Shown: positions 9,272-18,479 of the stretch, piece by piece
How the letters are laid out: each line of letters starts with the position of its first letter
Numbering within the stretch: the stretch's first letter is position 1
NCBI RefSeq assembly: GCF_002368415.1
Contig: NZ_AP018290.1
Location: 1,243,470 to 1,307,469, forward strand
Length of the DNA: 64,000 nucleotides
Source: Calothrix sp. NIES-4105
GTDB lineage: Bacteria; Cyanobacteriota; Cyanobacteriia; Cyanobacteriales; Nostocaceae
Reading direction: 5' to 3'
Position numbers and translations under genes: made by a program
The notes under the pieces: model-generated
Database searches by the model: none
Told to the model about the DNA's origin: nothing
The model's input: the letters and a program-made list of their open reading frames with translations, nothing else

Positions 9272-9984
9272 TTTAATGATGTGGGAGGTACAGGACAAGT
9301 TTTATTTACAAAGTCACATTTATATATATAGGGTTCTTGCCAGCTTAAAGGTATTTCTAATAAGTCACGTGTACCTGTCATAGATTGTCCCAAAAATAAT
9401 ACTAATGCAAGACAATTTAAAACAGTGTGAATGAGGCGCCAACGGTGTGATTTATCTTTATAAATTTCTGGAACAATAGCTAAAGAGAAAATCATTAACA
9501 TCGCTGCTGCCATACCAATATAATAATGCGACCAATACCACTCATTATCACGGCGAAACACTCCGTCTTGAAAGCCTAAGATTATTAAACCCGCACCTGT
9601 TAAAGTTGCAAATACAGCCCGCCATAATTTAGTATTAGCACGGTAAAGGAATACTAAAGACGCAATAGTTGCCGGAAACATTAATAGAATAAAAATTACT
9701 TGAAATGGCGCTTTCCCCCAAACTTGATTCGTAATCAGATTTTTACCTATTGGGTAAGCTAATCCTATCAAAACTAAACCGACAATGGCGCCTGTTAGCC
9801 AACTTCCTAATTTCTTATGCTCTACACCAGAAGAAGCTGGAATTTTGCTTTTATCTCCACTTTTAGCTTGTAAACGACGCTGACGTGTTGCCCATGCATA
9901 GTTAACTACGATTCCAATTAACGGAAAAACAAAGAAAACTGCAATTACAGGATGAACCAGTCCGAGAAAATCTGCTAACTCCAT
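9268..9984 (-). CDS. DUF4079-family membrane protein
   Basis: About 238 residues with roughly six to seven membrane helices. The start ELADFLGLVHPVIAVFFVFP and the pattern of central helices (WYWSHYYIGMAAAMLMIFSL) match the cyanobacterial DUF4079 family. Function is unknown. The start at 9984 is preferred over the longer frame because GGGG lies 8 nt upstream and because the longer N-terminus (ATRQRNLTTN) is encoded by an intergenic repeat. It is translationally coupled to the HAMP kinase, so it may deliver or modulate that kinase's signal (inference); conserved histidines suggest cytochrome b-like haem binding as one possibility. Confidence 0.8.
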   Translation of the reverse strand: MELADFLGLVHPVIAVFFVFPLIGIVVNYAWATRQRRLQAKSGDKSKIPASSGVEHKKLGSWLTGAIVGLVLIGLAYPIGKNLITNQVWGKAPFQVIFILLMFPATIASLVFLYRANTKLWRAVFATLTGAGLIILGFQDGVFRRDNEWYWSHYYIGMAAAMLMIFSLAIVPEIYKDKSHRWRLIHTVLNCLALVLFLGQSMTGTRDLLEIPLSWQEPYIYKCDFVNKTCPVPPTSLK

Positions 9985-10009
9985 AAAACTGCCCCTTATA
10001 ATATTTGTT

Positions 10010-10040
10010 GTTAGGTTACGCTGTCGCGTTGCCAACCTAC
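10010..10040. repeat. Imperfect inverted repeat GTTAGGTT...AACCTAC
   Basis: GTTAGGTTACGC and GCCAACCTAC arms flank a GTCGC core. It belongs to the broad class of GTTGGGTT-type repeats and lies just upstream of the DUF4079 start. Confidence 0.5.
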
Positions 10041-10248
10041 GTTTATTTAATCATGAAGGATATTGCCAAGAACTAAATTATTTATAGCTGAGAACTTACA
10101 TAAATATTTATACATTTTTTCTAAGCTGTTTCTCAGCTAATTCTCATCTTTAAGATATATAAATGTTGCACTGGGAGCAACTTTTCGCAAGGTACACGCT
10201 TGTTAAATACAGCCTCGTCACAACGCTTTCTCTAATAGTGCGCTAACT

Positions 10249-10491
10249 ATGTCAGAAATTATTACTGCTGTCTACTCTAACGGGATGCTGCGCCCCCAAA
10301 ATCCTTTGCCCTTAACTGATGGGCAAATTGTGCGGCTACAAGTTTTGAGCTTGGAAGCATCAAAGGATACCGAACAGATAATTCAGTCCCTAGTAGCAGC
10401 AGGACTGATCACTCCTCCTCTTCATCGCAGCGATGTTGAGTCAGTCTCAGAAGAGGCGTGGCATGAACTGACGCAAAGACTGGAGGCCTGA
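10249..10491 (+). CDS. DUF104-family antitoxin-like protein
   Basis: 80 residues. The N-terminus ITAVYSNGMLRPQNPLPL and GQIVRLQVL matches the DUF104 (AF2212-like) fold, which usually neutralises a PIN-domain toxin encoded next to it. No PIN gene follows: the next 300 bp has no ORF longer than a few dozen codons and the following gene is a hydrolase. It is therefore an orphan antitoxin or the remnant of a pair. The C-terminal 30 residues are acidic (SEEAWHELTQRLEA), as expected of a toxin-binding tail. Confidence 0.75.
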   Translation: MSEIITAVYSNGMLRPQNPLPLTDGQIVRLQVLSLEASKDTEQIIQSLVAAGLITPPLHRSDVESVSEEAWHELTQRLEA

Positions 10492-10793
10492 CTGAGGCAA
10501 GCCGCTCTCCGAAATCATTATTGAAGAACGAGGTTCAATGTGACCGCCTACTTCGTAACATTTTATTAATTATTTTACAGTTTATTAAAAAAGTTAACTT
10601 AGAAAATTTAGCAAATTCTTTACCAATAAAAATGCAATTTTAAAGAGGACACAAGCAATGGGTGGAAAAAAGCTTATCTGTAAGGTCAAAATATAGACTT
10701 AGATTCCTGATTTTTTTAATAAGTCAGGAATTTTAATTTTGATTATCCCCCAATAGTTAGATGTAACTACGCGCGCGCACGAATGCAATGTAG

Positions 10794-10821
10794 GTAGAGA
10801 CTAAACATGTTTAGTCTCTAC
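10794..10821. repeat. GTAGAGAC-armed 28-bp palindrome (copy 1)
   Basis: A perfect 28-bp dyad with arms GTAGAGACTAAACA and its complement, centred on CATG. An ATG at its centre opens a false N-terminal extension of the next gene. Three more copies with the same outer arms but different cores lie at 58802, 61220 and 62422. The rest of the gap 10492-10793 has no supported gene. Confidence 0.8.
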
Positions 10822-10851
10822 ACCTGTTGTAATGATTGTAACGTTGATTTT

Positions 10852-11706
10852 ATGCGTATTCATCATCTTAATTGTGGTTGCATGTGCCCAGTTGGTGGCG
10901 CCCTTTTTGACGGTTTTAGTCGTGGACTAACAGCTAGTCTAGTATGCCACTGTTTGCTAATTGAGAGTAACGAGGGGCTAGTTCTTATTGATACTGGTTT
11001 TGGTCAACGTGATGTTAGGGCGCCGTTATCACGACTGAGCTTCTTTTTCATGAATGTAAATCGAATTCAGTTTGAGCAGAAATATACCGCACGCGCTCAA
11101 ATAGAGCAATTAGGATTTCAAGCAAGTGATGTACGTCATATTGTGCTTACACATTTAGACTTCGACCATGCTGGTGGGTTAGAAGATTTTCCAGAAGCAA
11201 CTGTACATGTAATGCAAGCAGAAATTGAAGCAGCGCAAGAACAACGAGGTTTTATATCAACGCAACGCTACCGACCCAAGCAATGGGATGAAGTCAAAAA
11301 TTGGAAGTTATATAGTGCAAAAGGTGAAGCTTGGTATGGTTTTGAAGCAGTTCGCGACCTCGACGGATTACCCTCTTCTATTTTAATGATTCCTTTGGCA
11401 GGTCACACGCGCGGTCATGCGGGTATTGCAATCGAAACATCAGATGGTTGGCTTTTACACGCAGGTGATGCTTATTTTTATAGAGATGAAGTAGGGACAA
11501 CAAAACCTAACTGCACACCAGGTTTACGCGCGTACCAGTGGTTTATGGAAGTTGATCGTCAAACGCGACTTTATAATCAAAGTAAATTACGCACGTTATC
11601 GCTAGCACATAGTAATGATGTACGCTTGTTTTGTAGCCATGATGCAATTGAATTTGATACGCTTGCTAAAAAAATTACTCCCTCCCCTGCATCCGGTCGC
11701 GGTTAG
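10852..11706 (+). CDS. MBL-fold metallo-hydrolase, AHL-lactonase-like
   Basis: 284 residues from the ATG at 10852 (MRIHHLNCGCMCPVGG); the longer frame from 10807 begins inside a palindromic repeat and is rejected. The zinc motif is LTHLDFDHAGG, with later metal ligands in IPLAGHTRGHAGI and LLHAGDAYF. This is the layout of the AiiA/AttM-like branch of the metallo-beta-lactamase fold, many of which open lactone rings; the substrate cannot be told from sequence, and D replaces the second His of HxHxDH as in many family members. The last codons (TPSPASGRG) overlap the convergent NADH dehydrogenase gene by 32 bp. Confidence 0.83.
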   Translation: MRIHHLNCGCMCPVGGALFDGFSRGLTASLVCHCLLIESNEGLVLIDTGFGQRDVRAPLSRLSFFFMNVNRIQFEQKYTARAQIEQLGFQASDVRHIVLTHLDFDHAGGLEDFPEATVHVMQAEIEAAQEQRGFISTQRYRPKQWDEVKNWKLYSAKGEAWYGFEAVRDLDGLPSSILMIPLAGHTRGHAGIAIETSDGWLLHAGDAYFYRDEVGTTKPNCTPGLRAYQWFMEVDRQTRLYNQSKLRTLSLAHSNDVRLFCSHDAIEFDTLAKKITPSPASGRG

Positions 11707-12976
11707 GAAGTGCTACATCTTCATATTTAACCAAATTATCTTGCCTAAAGATTAACTGCACAGGATATTCGCGTAAAAAGTAAATCCATCCCCAACTAAT
11801 TAAAACGTGTAGACGGTTACTCCATCCTGGTAAACAACCAATGTGAATAACTAACCACAAAAACCAAGCAGGAAACCCTGTTAATTTTACTTGCCCAATA
11901 TTAGCTACTGCTGCATGGCGCCCGATAATTACCATTGAACCTTGGTGTCGGTAGTGCAGCGGTTGCGGATTTTGACCTTTGATTTGCCGTAGAATATTAT
12001 TTGCGGCAGTGATTCCTTGCTTTACTGCTACTGGCGCCACCATTGGCAGTTGCTTATATTGTTTATCTGAGAGTGCTGCTAAATCTCCAATTGCGTAAAC
12101 TTGGGGGTATTCAGGAACTTGTAACGTTGAAAAGACTTTTACCTGATTATTACGATTTGTTGTTAATCCCCATTTATTTACCTTTTCGTCTCCCTGCACT
12201 CCCGCAGTCCATATTACTGTATGACAAGGAATGACGTGCGATTCCAAATGAACCGCGTTTTCAGTTACCCCAGTTACACGAGAATTTAATTGTACCTCGA
12301 CTCCTAATTGCTGCAACTTGCGCGCGGTATAATTACTCAAAGCGGGTGGCATTTCTGGAAGCAGTCTCTCTCCTGAATGCACTAGCAACACCCTAACTCG
12401 ACCAAAATCTAAACTTGGATAATCTTTAATTAATGTACCGTAAACTAGACTTGCGACCTCACCCGCCATCTCAACTCCAGTGGCGCCGCCTCCAACGATT
12501 ATAAATGTTAAATGCTGCTGCCGACGAGATACACGCACCTCATATGCTGCCACCTCAAAACAACTTAGCAGATGATTACGTATATTTACTGAGTCTTTCA
12601 AAGATTTTAGCGTCAATGAATGTTCATAAGCACCAGGAACTCCAAAATATTTAGAAGTACTGCCGCACGCCAAAATCAAGTAATCATAGGTAATTGGGCA
12701 ATCATTAACTTCAATAATTTTACTTTTTAGGTCTATTTTGTTGACTTCACTGGTAATAAATTTTATATTGTTATATTTTTTAACTATTTTTCTGATTGGG
12801 TGAACAATGTGTTCCGGCGCCAGTCCACAACTTGCCACCTGATGAAGTAGAGGTACAAATGTATGATAGTTTTCTCGATTGACAAGCAGCACTTCACAAG
12901 AAGAATTTACCAAAGCGCGCGCTGCTGATATTCCAGCAAACCCAGCTCCTACAATCACAACCCTCTGACGTGTCAT
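11675..12976 (-). CDS. ndb: Type II NADH dehydrogenase (NAD(P)/FAD-dependent oxidoreductase)
   Basis: About 433 residues. It opens with an FAD-binding dinucleotide fold (VVIVGAGFAGISAARAL), has a second NAD-binding fold (FIIVGGGATGVEMAGEVA), and a C-terminal FAD contact (VYAIGDLAAL). This is the single-subunit NDH-2 family that passes electrons from NAD(P)H to quinone at the membrane without proton pumping. The C-terminal amphipathic/hydrophobic stretch (PAWFLWLVIHIGCLPGW) fits membrane association. The start at 12976 follows a strong ribosome site (GGAGGAATAATG). Cyanobacteria have several such genes; which paralog this is cannot be decided here. Confidence 0.88.
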   Translation of the reverse strand: MTRQRVVIVGAGFAGISAARALVNSSCEVLLVNRENYHTFVPLLHQVASCGLAPEHIVHPIRKIVKKYNNIKFITSEVNKIDLKSKIIEVNDCPITYDYLILACGSTSKYFGVPGAYEHSLTLKSLKDSVNIRNHLLSCFEVAAYEVRVSRRQQHLTFIIVGGGATGVEMAGEVASLVYGTLIKDYPSLDFGRVRVLLVHSGERLLPEMPPALSNYTARKLQQLGVEVQLNSRVTGVTENAVHLESHVIPCHTVIWTAGVQGDEKVNKWGLTTNRNNQVKVFSTLQVPEYPQVYAIGDLAALSDKQYKQLPMVAPVAVKQGITAANNILRQIKGQNPQPLHYRHQGSMVIIGRHAAVANIGQVKLTGFPAWFLWLVIHIGCLPGWSNRLHVLISWGWIYFLREYPVQLIFRQDNLVKYEDVALPNRDRMQGRE

Positions 12977-13234
12977 TATTCCTCCACCACCGAATGCATG
13001 AAACACTTCCACATCATAATTAAAACAATAATAATTGCTCTTACGAGTAATCTTATGTGCTGTGAAGCAATTTCGCAACTCGGAAATTTCTAGTATTTAT
13101 AGGTCGTAGAGGTCTTCAATATAGTTATAATTACCTAAGTTTTTAGTTAGAAATGATACAAATTATCAAGATTAAGAGAAAAAAGAAAGATATGTAAATA
13201 TATGTAATATTACCGACATCAGCGCTTGTGTCAG

Positions 13235-13696
13235 TTAGGGAAACAGCTTTCTAAGTTTCTCAATAGCAATGCGAATTTCTTCAAATTCATGAATATCAAG
13301 AGTCGCAAAACACTCCTTGAGATATTCGGTATGTGCTGGAAAAACTTCCTCAAATATTCGTTTACCCTCTGGAGTCAAAACAGCTAGAAAGCTACGACGG
13401 TCATTTGGAGGTACTTCACGACGTACTAAACCTTTTTTTTCTAGACGGTCAACAATACCAGTTAACTCACCCTTGGTAGTCAAGGTTTTTTGAGCTAGTT
13501 TATTAAAATTCATACCCGAAGCATTACCCAAAGCGCAAATCACATCAAATTGAGATGAGGTTAAACCAAGCTGACGAACATGAGCATCAGAATAAGTACG
13601 GTATGCATGATATGCGGAAACAAGCGCACTGAGAGTAGGGTAAAACGCTTCAGATGCGGCAGTTTCTATAGATTGTTTTGTATTAATTGTGGTCAC
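13235..13696 (-). CDS. MarR-family transcriptional regulator
   Basis: 153 residues with a winged helix: recognition region NKLAQKTLTTKGELTGIVDR and wing (RREVPPNDRRSFLAVLTPEG), the classic MarR DRR motif. The start is GTG. MarR proteins usually repress a neighbouring gene and release DNA on binding a phenolic or oxidant. The NDH-2 gene upstream in the same orientation (260 bp away) and the genes on the other side are possible targets; no clear operator was found. Confidence 0.9.
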   Translation of the reverse strand: MTTINTKQSIETAASEAFYPTLSALVSAYHAYRTYSDAHVRQLGLTSSQFDVICALGNASGMNFNKLAQKTLTTKGELTGIVDRLEKKGLVRREVPPNDRRSFLAVLTPEGKRIFEEVFPAHTEYLKECFATLDIHEFEEIRIAIEKLRKLFP

Positions 13697-13838
13697 AGCC
13701 TTGATTATAACTAGTGTTCTACTGAAAACTGGCTTGTAATTAATAAGGGATTGGACATAGGAAATTTAGTGCTTCAAATCTCTATAGCCAATTAGCTATT
13801 GATTGTTTGCCATCAAGTAATTCATTAACCATTTAACA

Positions 13839-14339
13839 CTATCCGTTTACAATTCTAATAAAGTTATTTATTAAAGTACTAAATGATTTTTTAAGTTGGT
13901 GTCTACGATTCCATTTTTGAAACTCTAACTCGTACTCTTCGCTATTTTTGTTCAACTTGTTCCATCCCTCTAACCCAATCGCTAAAACCGATATCAATAA
14001 AGGATATAGTGCCCAAGAAATACTCCAACCACCGATAAAATCGACCATTAATAGGAATCCGTTTACTATAGCATAATTACCTATACGTTTATGAAACTGT
14101 TTTTGACGATAGGCAGAAAATGCGAGTCGTTGCTGTACTTCTCCTTGCTGCACCATCCAGTCACTTTCTGCCAGATTGAGTGTTTCTTTTGAAATTTCTA
14201 ACTCCGAAGCTATTTCCTGTAGTTGCTCGTAGCTAAATTCCTTCTCCTGGTCTCTTGCTTGACGTACAATTGCGAGGTGAAGAATTCGCTGTATGTCTTC
14301 TTGAGTATAAGAGCGTATAGGCTTGTTAGAAGGCGCCAT
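13839..14339 (-). CDS. 2TM-domain protein
   Basis: 166 residues. Residues 1-80 are a helical cytoplasmic region containing a SHOCT/HTH-like start (YTQEDIQRILHLAIVRQA), then two adjacent membrane helices (VNGFLLMVDFIGGWSISWAL, YPLLISVLAIGLEGW) and a basic tail. This is the layout of the 2TM domain found in cyanobacteria and often fused to regulators. No enzymatic motif. Alternative: simply a conserved membrane hypothetical. Confidence 0.72.
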   Translation of the reverse strand: MAPSNKPIRSYTQEDIQRILHLAIVRQARDQEKEFSYEQLQEIASELEISKETLNLAESDWMVQQGEVQQRLAFSAYRQKQFHKRIGNYAIVNGFLLMVDFIGGWSISWALYPLLISVLAIGLEGWNKLNKNSEEYELEFQKWNRRHQLKKSFSTLINNFIRIVNG

Positions 14340-14550
14340 AGTATTTCAATCCTAAATCAATATATATAAAGTGGCGTTGTTATGTAGTTGTGCTGCTCTA
14401 TTATTCTTAGGGTAACACTCACGGCATCGAGAGCGCGCGCGTGGATTTCCCAACCGTTCGTATACTAATTACCGTACAAGTTACAAAACTACACAAATTG
14501 TGTTAATTGTTTAAATAATCACTTATAACCACTACTAATAAACGCAAAGT

Positions 14551-15327
14551 ATGTATTTAACATGGCTTGATAGCAATTCATGGCTAATTGAAATGGCTGG
14601 TTTGAGAATTTTGCTTGACCCTTGGCTAGTTGGGCCATTAGTGTTTGGGAATGCACCTTGGTTTTTCAAGGGGGAACGTACAGCAGAACGTCTAATACCA
14701 GAAAATATAGACTTAATTCTATTATCTCAAGGTTTAGAAGACCACACTCATCCACCAACACTTCGACAGCTTGACCGTAATATTCCTGTTGTAGCTTCTG
14801 CGAATGCAGCCAAAGTTGTTGAAAAGTTAGGTTATAGCAAAATTACTACTCTCGCGCATGGAGAATCATTTACTTTTGATAAGGTAAAAATTAAAGCTAC
14901 TCCAGGTTCACCCATTGGCCCTATGCTCATAGAAAATGGTTATTTGCTGCTTGATACAGTTAACCAAACAAGTTTATACTATGAGCCTCATGGTTATCAC
15001 TCGCCTACACTCAAGGAGTTGGCACCTGTTGATGTGGTAATTACTCCTATAATTGACATCGAAATAATTTTGCTTGGCCCTTTTATTAAAGGGGTAAAAA
15101 GCGCGTTTGAATTAATTGAATGGCTACGCCCTAAAGTAATTATGAATACAGCCGCAGGTGGTGACGTGAAATTTGGCGGCGCCTTAGCATCTGCCCTACG
15201 CGCAAAAGGAGGTGCGACTGAGTTGCGTAGTCTACTTGCACAGAAAAATCTTTCCACAAAAGTAATTGAAGTGGCGCCAGGTCAACGCTTTGAAGTTGAG
15301 CTACTTGTTGCTGATAATGATGATTAG
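14551..15327 (+). CDS. MBL-fold protein with altered metal-binding motif
   Basis: 258 residues. The opening (WLDSNSWLIEMAGLRILLDP) and overall fold match UPF0173/MBL-fold hydrolases. Where active members have HxHxDH, this reads SQGLEDHTHP, so the first two histidines are missing while DH is kept. Close relatives in cyanobacteria and plastids share the SQGLxDH form, so it is a subfamily trait rather than a local mutation. Activity may need a single metal or be non-hydrolytic. A strong hairpin follows the stop codon. Confidence 0.8.
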   Translation: MYLTWLDSNSWLIEMAGLRILLDPWLVGPLVFGNAPWFFKGERTAERLIPENIDLILLSQGLEDHTHPPTLRQLDRNIPVVASANAAKVVEKLGYSKITTLAHGESFTFDKVKIKATPGSPIGPMLIENGYLLLDTVNQTSLYYEPHGYHSPTLKELAPVDVVITPIIDIEIILLGPFIKGVKSAFELIEWLRPKVIMNTAAGGDVKFGGALASALRAKGGATELRSLLAQKNLSTKVIEVAPGQRFEVELLVADNDD

Positions 15328-15339
15328 AAAACAGGCGCC

Positions 15340-15373
15340 TGGTACTACTGGTTTACGCAAACAGGTAGTACCA
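15340..15373 (+). terminator. Strong hairpin after the MBL gene
   Basis: Arms TGGTACTAC and GTAGTACCA (9 bp perfect) enclose an inner GTTT/AAAC helix. It begins 13 nt after the stop codon. A weak T-run follows, so Rho-independent termination is plausible. Confidence 0.6.
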
Positions 15374-16100
15374 CTTTAATTTGGTTTGTGACTACGTCAA
15401 AAGTGGTATATTTAACTAAAAAGCTAATTGACCCTTACGCTCCAGCAACATTTATAGCGATTGAGTACTTGGTGGGAACTGTTTTGAGAATAAACCACTC
15501 TGAAGGCAGAGAAGTTTATTCATAATTCTTAGTAAAAATGTTTAGTATGAAAATCAATCAACTACAAAAGCACAACAACCAATTTCGGAAATTGTCCATT
15601 TAGTAACATCCCCACTATATCGTAGCTTTAGATTACGGTTATCCGGACACAGGCTACGTATGGGAATCAGGGATTTTACGTCAGTATATATATAGTAGTG
15701 TGTGAGGAATTATAATTTTATTCCATCAGATTTTGTTGGTAAGTGCATCTTTTTCAACTATAATAAGAAGTTTTAGCAATGCTACTTTACTAACGCTAGA
15801 ATTTGTCGTAATATTAGATTAAAGCAAAACTCATACTGACTTCGTATTTTTAACGTCGCCGCCAGCGACCAAGAGATATAAAAACTCTTAAACGAAAAAC
15901 AGCGTGCAATGAAGTAATTTTTAATCGGTGGGAAAGTGGGGGAACAAATGAGGGGTAACCGTTCGTCTTGACAAAATCTGTATAGACTAATTGTCACACC
16001 TGTGTTACCTAATAGCTGCGTAAAAAACTAACTGCTTTTCCCAATTAGCCTTAATAATTCAAGATTTATTCTTTCATGGGAGTAGAGGAACAGCGCACCA
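15374..16100. other. 700-bp gap upstream of the sigma factor
   Basis: No gene supported. A rightward open frame from about 15355 to 15525 (ending HSEGREVYS) is too short and unrecognised to call; a 71-codon leftward frame at 15782-15997 has no ribosome site or family. TTGACA at 15969 may be a -35 element for the sigma gene, but no well-spaced -10 was found. A long 5' untranslated region for the sigma factor is possible. Confidence 0.4.
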
Positions 16101-17087
16101 ATGCCTATAGTAAACATTTCAACCGAAGAAAATACGAACGCCAAATTCACGGCTGATATGGTGCGAACCTATCTGCGCGAGATTGGTCGTGTACCGTTAT
16201 TGACCCGCGAGCAAGAGATCGTCTTCGGGAAGCAAGTCCAACAAATGATGACACTTGTTGAAGCGAAAGAAGCTCTAGAGAAGAAACTGCGTCGCGAAGC
16301 AAGCTTAAAGGAATGGGCTGAACATGTAAAACAGCCTGAAGCTGACATTAAGCAGACCGTACACCAAGGCAAGCGAGCCAAGCAGAAAATGATCGAAGCG
16401 AATTTACGCTTGGTAGTAGCAATTGCGAAGAAATACCAAAAGCGTAACATGGAATTTCTGGATTTAATTCAGGAAGGAACGCTTGGTTTAGAGCGAGGAG
16501 TTGAGAAATTCGACCCAACCCGTGGTTATAAGTTCTCTACTTATGCTTACTGGTGGATTCGTCAAGCTATTACCCGCGCGATTGCCCAGCAAGGACGTAC
16601 TATTCGCTTACCAATTCACATTACCGAAAAACTTAACAAAATCAAGAAAGTTCAGCGAGAACTAGCTCAACAGTTAGGTCGTTCACCGACTCCTGGGGAA
16701 ATTGCGAAAGAACTCGAATTAGAGCCAGCGCAAATTCGTGAGTACATGAATATGGCACGTCAGCCAGTTTCTTTAGATGTGCGAGTTGGTGACAACCAAG
16801 ATACTGAGTTGCAAGAAATGCTTGAAGATGATGGGCCATCACCTGAGTATTACACTACTCAAGAATTCCTACGTCAAGATTTAAACAACTTGCTTTCTGA
16901 ACTAACTCCGCAGCAGCGTGAAGTTCTTGCGCTCCGCTTTGGCTTGGAAGATGGTCATGAACTATCACTTGCGAAAGTTGGCGAACGCTTAAATCTTAGC
17001 CGTGAGCGCGTCCGTCAGTTAGAGCATCAAGCTCTTGCTCACTTACGTCGGCGCCGAGCAAACGTCAAGGAGTACGTAGCCAGCTAA
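16101..17087 (+). CDS. Group 2 sigma-70 RNA polymerase sigma factor (SigB/SigD type)
   Basis: 328 residues. Region 1.2 starts at about residue 20 ([20 protein letters not shown]), region 2 holds [19 protein letters not shown] and the -10 recognition helix ([17 protein letters not shown]), region 3 follows, and region 4 carries the -35 helix-turn-helix ([20 protein letters not shown]). The short N-terminus without region 1.1 extension and size near 330 place it in cyanobacterial group 2 (non-essential, stress or nutrient response) rather than SigA. Which paralog (SigB, SigC, SigD, SigE) cannot be fixed without alignment. Single-gene unit with its own terminator. Confidence 0.93.
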   Translation: MPIVNISTEENTNAKFTADMVRTYLREIGRVPLLTREQEIVFGKQVQQMMTLVEAKEALEKKLRREASLKEWAEHVKQPEADIKQTVHQGKRAKQKMIEANLRLVVAIAKKYQKRNMEFLDLIQEGTLGLERGVEKFDPTRGYKFSTYAYWWIRQAITRAIAQQGRTIRLPIHITEKLNKIKKVQRELAQQLGRSPTPGEIAKELELEPAQIREYMNMARQPVSLDVRVGDNQDTELQEMLEDDGPSPEYYTTQEFLRQDLNNLLSELTPQQREVLALRFGLEDGHELSLAKVGERLNLSRERVRQLEHQALAHLRRRRANVKEYVAS

Positions 17088-17126
17088 AAATGGGCTAATA
17101 ATGCCTAAGCGTTAATAATAGCCACG

Positions 17127-17156
17127 TGCCTCCTTACTGAAGGGGGCATTTTTTTA
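17127..17156 (+). terminator. Rho-independent terminator of the sigma gene
   Basis: Stem TGCCTCCTT / AAGGGGGCA (9 bp, one G-T), 4-nt loop ACTG, then a run of eight Ts. It begins 40 nt after the stop codon. Confidence 0.9.
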
Positions 17157-17180
17157 TTTCATTTAGCACACGTAATATAT

Positions 17181-17260
17181 GTAGGTTGGGTCAAGGAACG
17201 AGGTTCAACGTTGAAACTAAATGGAAAACCAAAAATGTTGGGTATCGACCCAACTTACGA
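17181..17260. repeat. GTTGGGTT dispersed repeat (copy 3, long form)
   Basis: GTAGGTTGGGTC at the left pairs with GACCCAACTTACGA at the right about 60 bp later, with AACGAGGTTCAACGTTG between. The remaining 380 bp to the next gene is very AT-rich with no gene; the transcript start of the next gene is probably there. Confidence 0.65.
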
Positions 17261-17645
17261 TTAAAAAACTATCTTAAAGCAGATATTAGAGTCTATTTTT
17301 TCGGAAAAATTTAAAGAAAATCTAAAGCTTGATTTTTAGTAGAGAGATTAAGAAGCCAAATAAATATTTAGTAATTTGCCGATTCACTGATAAAAACGAC
17401 CCAGACAACTAGTATTTGTGCATAAAGTACGCAAAATAACAATATTTCAATATTTCCGGCTAAAATTATACTAAAAATTCATATTTTTAATAATATTTTT
17501 TGAGAGAATATAAAATCAAACCTTAGACCGAGTTTATACGTAAAATAACTTAGGTATATTTATGTAAGTTAAAATAACAACTTAGAAGCTAGAGAAAAGT
17601 AAAACTTAAAAAGTCTAGACAAATATTTGTGAGGAGGAAAATAGG

Positions 17646-18365
17646 GTGCTTAAAAATAAACAAAATAAACAGAATAAACAAGGCTTTCGTCGTTTAGTTC
17701 CATCTTTTCGCTGGGGAATACCCGTACTGGGATTAGCATTAGCACTAGGTATTATTACTGAGCGTTCCACACCAGTATTCAGTAATCAACTAGATAACGA
17801 CCCATATTCTTACCGAGTCAAGTTGCCTGACTCAGGAGCATACTTTGAGACATGGAGAGAGCAACCATCAAATGATGCTACGAATGATACGCCCAACAAA
17901 CAATTAGCTTCACCCAATTTACCCACCGAGGAATCAATAATTACCGCTATTGTCCCTGAAGTGCAAAGAGAAAACAGTCAATTAACAATTAAAACTGTTA
18001 ATAACTATCCTCAGCAAGATGGAGTATATCTTTATGGGCAATCTCCTCAACCAAAACAAATTGGTCAAGGTTACATTATTTTTGAAAAAAATCAGGGTCG
18101 TGTTGTCGGCGCCTTATACATGCCAGACTCAGAATTTAGCTGTTTTAATGGCAACGTTGATTCTTCAGGAGAGTTAGCAATGACAGTCAACCCTGGTGCG
18201 GGTGAAACTGGTCAAACTCAAGTCGCAGCACAAAACAAGGCGCCTAAAATCAATGAAGACGAACCAACAAGCTACGCTTACTCAGTAGCACTACGTGATT
18301 TTCACCAAATTAATCAAATTAGCAAACTCGACCGTGATATTTTGAACGCTTGTCAAAATCAATAA
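17646..18365 (+). CDS. Conserved cyanobacterial secreted/anchored protein, unknown function
   Basis: 239 residues, GTG start with GGAGG 9 nt upstream. A basic N-terminus (KNKQNKQNKQGFRR) is followed by one membrane segment (GIPVLGLALALGIITE). The conserved core QPKQIGQGYIIFEKNQ ... LYMPDSEFSCF is shared by a family I know from many cyanobacteria, but without assigned function. It ends with an acidic/neutral tail with a single late cysteine. It probably faces the periplasm or lumen. Confidence 0.75.
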   Translation: MLKNKQNKQNKQGFRRLVPSFRWGIPVLGLALALGIITERSTPVFSNQLDNDPYSYRVKLPDSGAYFETWREQPSNDATNDTPNKQLASPNLPTEESIITAIVPEVQRENSQLTIKTVNNYPQQDGVYLYGQSPQPKQIGQGYIIFEKNQGRVVGALYMPDSEFSCFNGNVDSSGELAMTVNPGAGETGQTQVAAQNKAPKINEDEPTSYAYSVALRDFHQINQISKLDRDILNACQNQ

Positions 18366-18376
18366 TTAAATAAATT

Positions 18377-18479
18377 GGCAGCGGATATAACGGATGTAAC
18401 GGATAAATTGTTTGTTAGAAACAGATATTTCGTGATCTGAAATCATCCATCCGTTACATCCTAGAGTCATCCGTTGCCA
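18377..18479. repeat. Inverted pair of ACGGATGTAACGGAT repeats
   Basis: GGCAGCGGATATAACGGATG (18377 on) and its near reverse complement ending CATCCGTTGCC (to 18479) face each other about 40 bp apart. The right copy supplies the last codons and stop (GGCAACGGATGA) of txlA on the minus strand. Another copy starts at 19537 and a weak one lies at 22477. Confidence 0.75.

Noticed and set aside
10807-10851. Longer N-terminus for the MBL hydrolase (15 extra codons)
   Set aside because: It begins at the centre of the GTAGAGAC palindrome; the ATG at 10852 starts the conserved family N-terminus.
15782-15997. 71-codon leftward frame upstream of the sigma factor
   Set aside because: No ribosome site, no family, in an AT-rich leader region.
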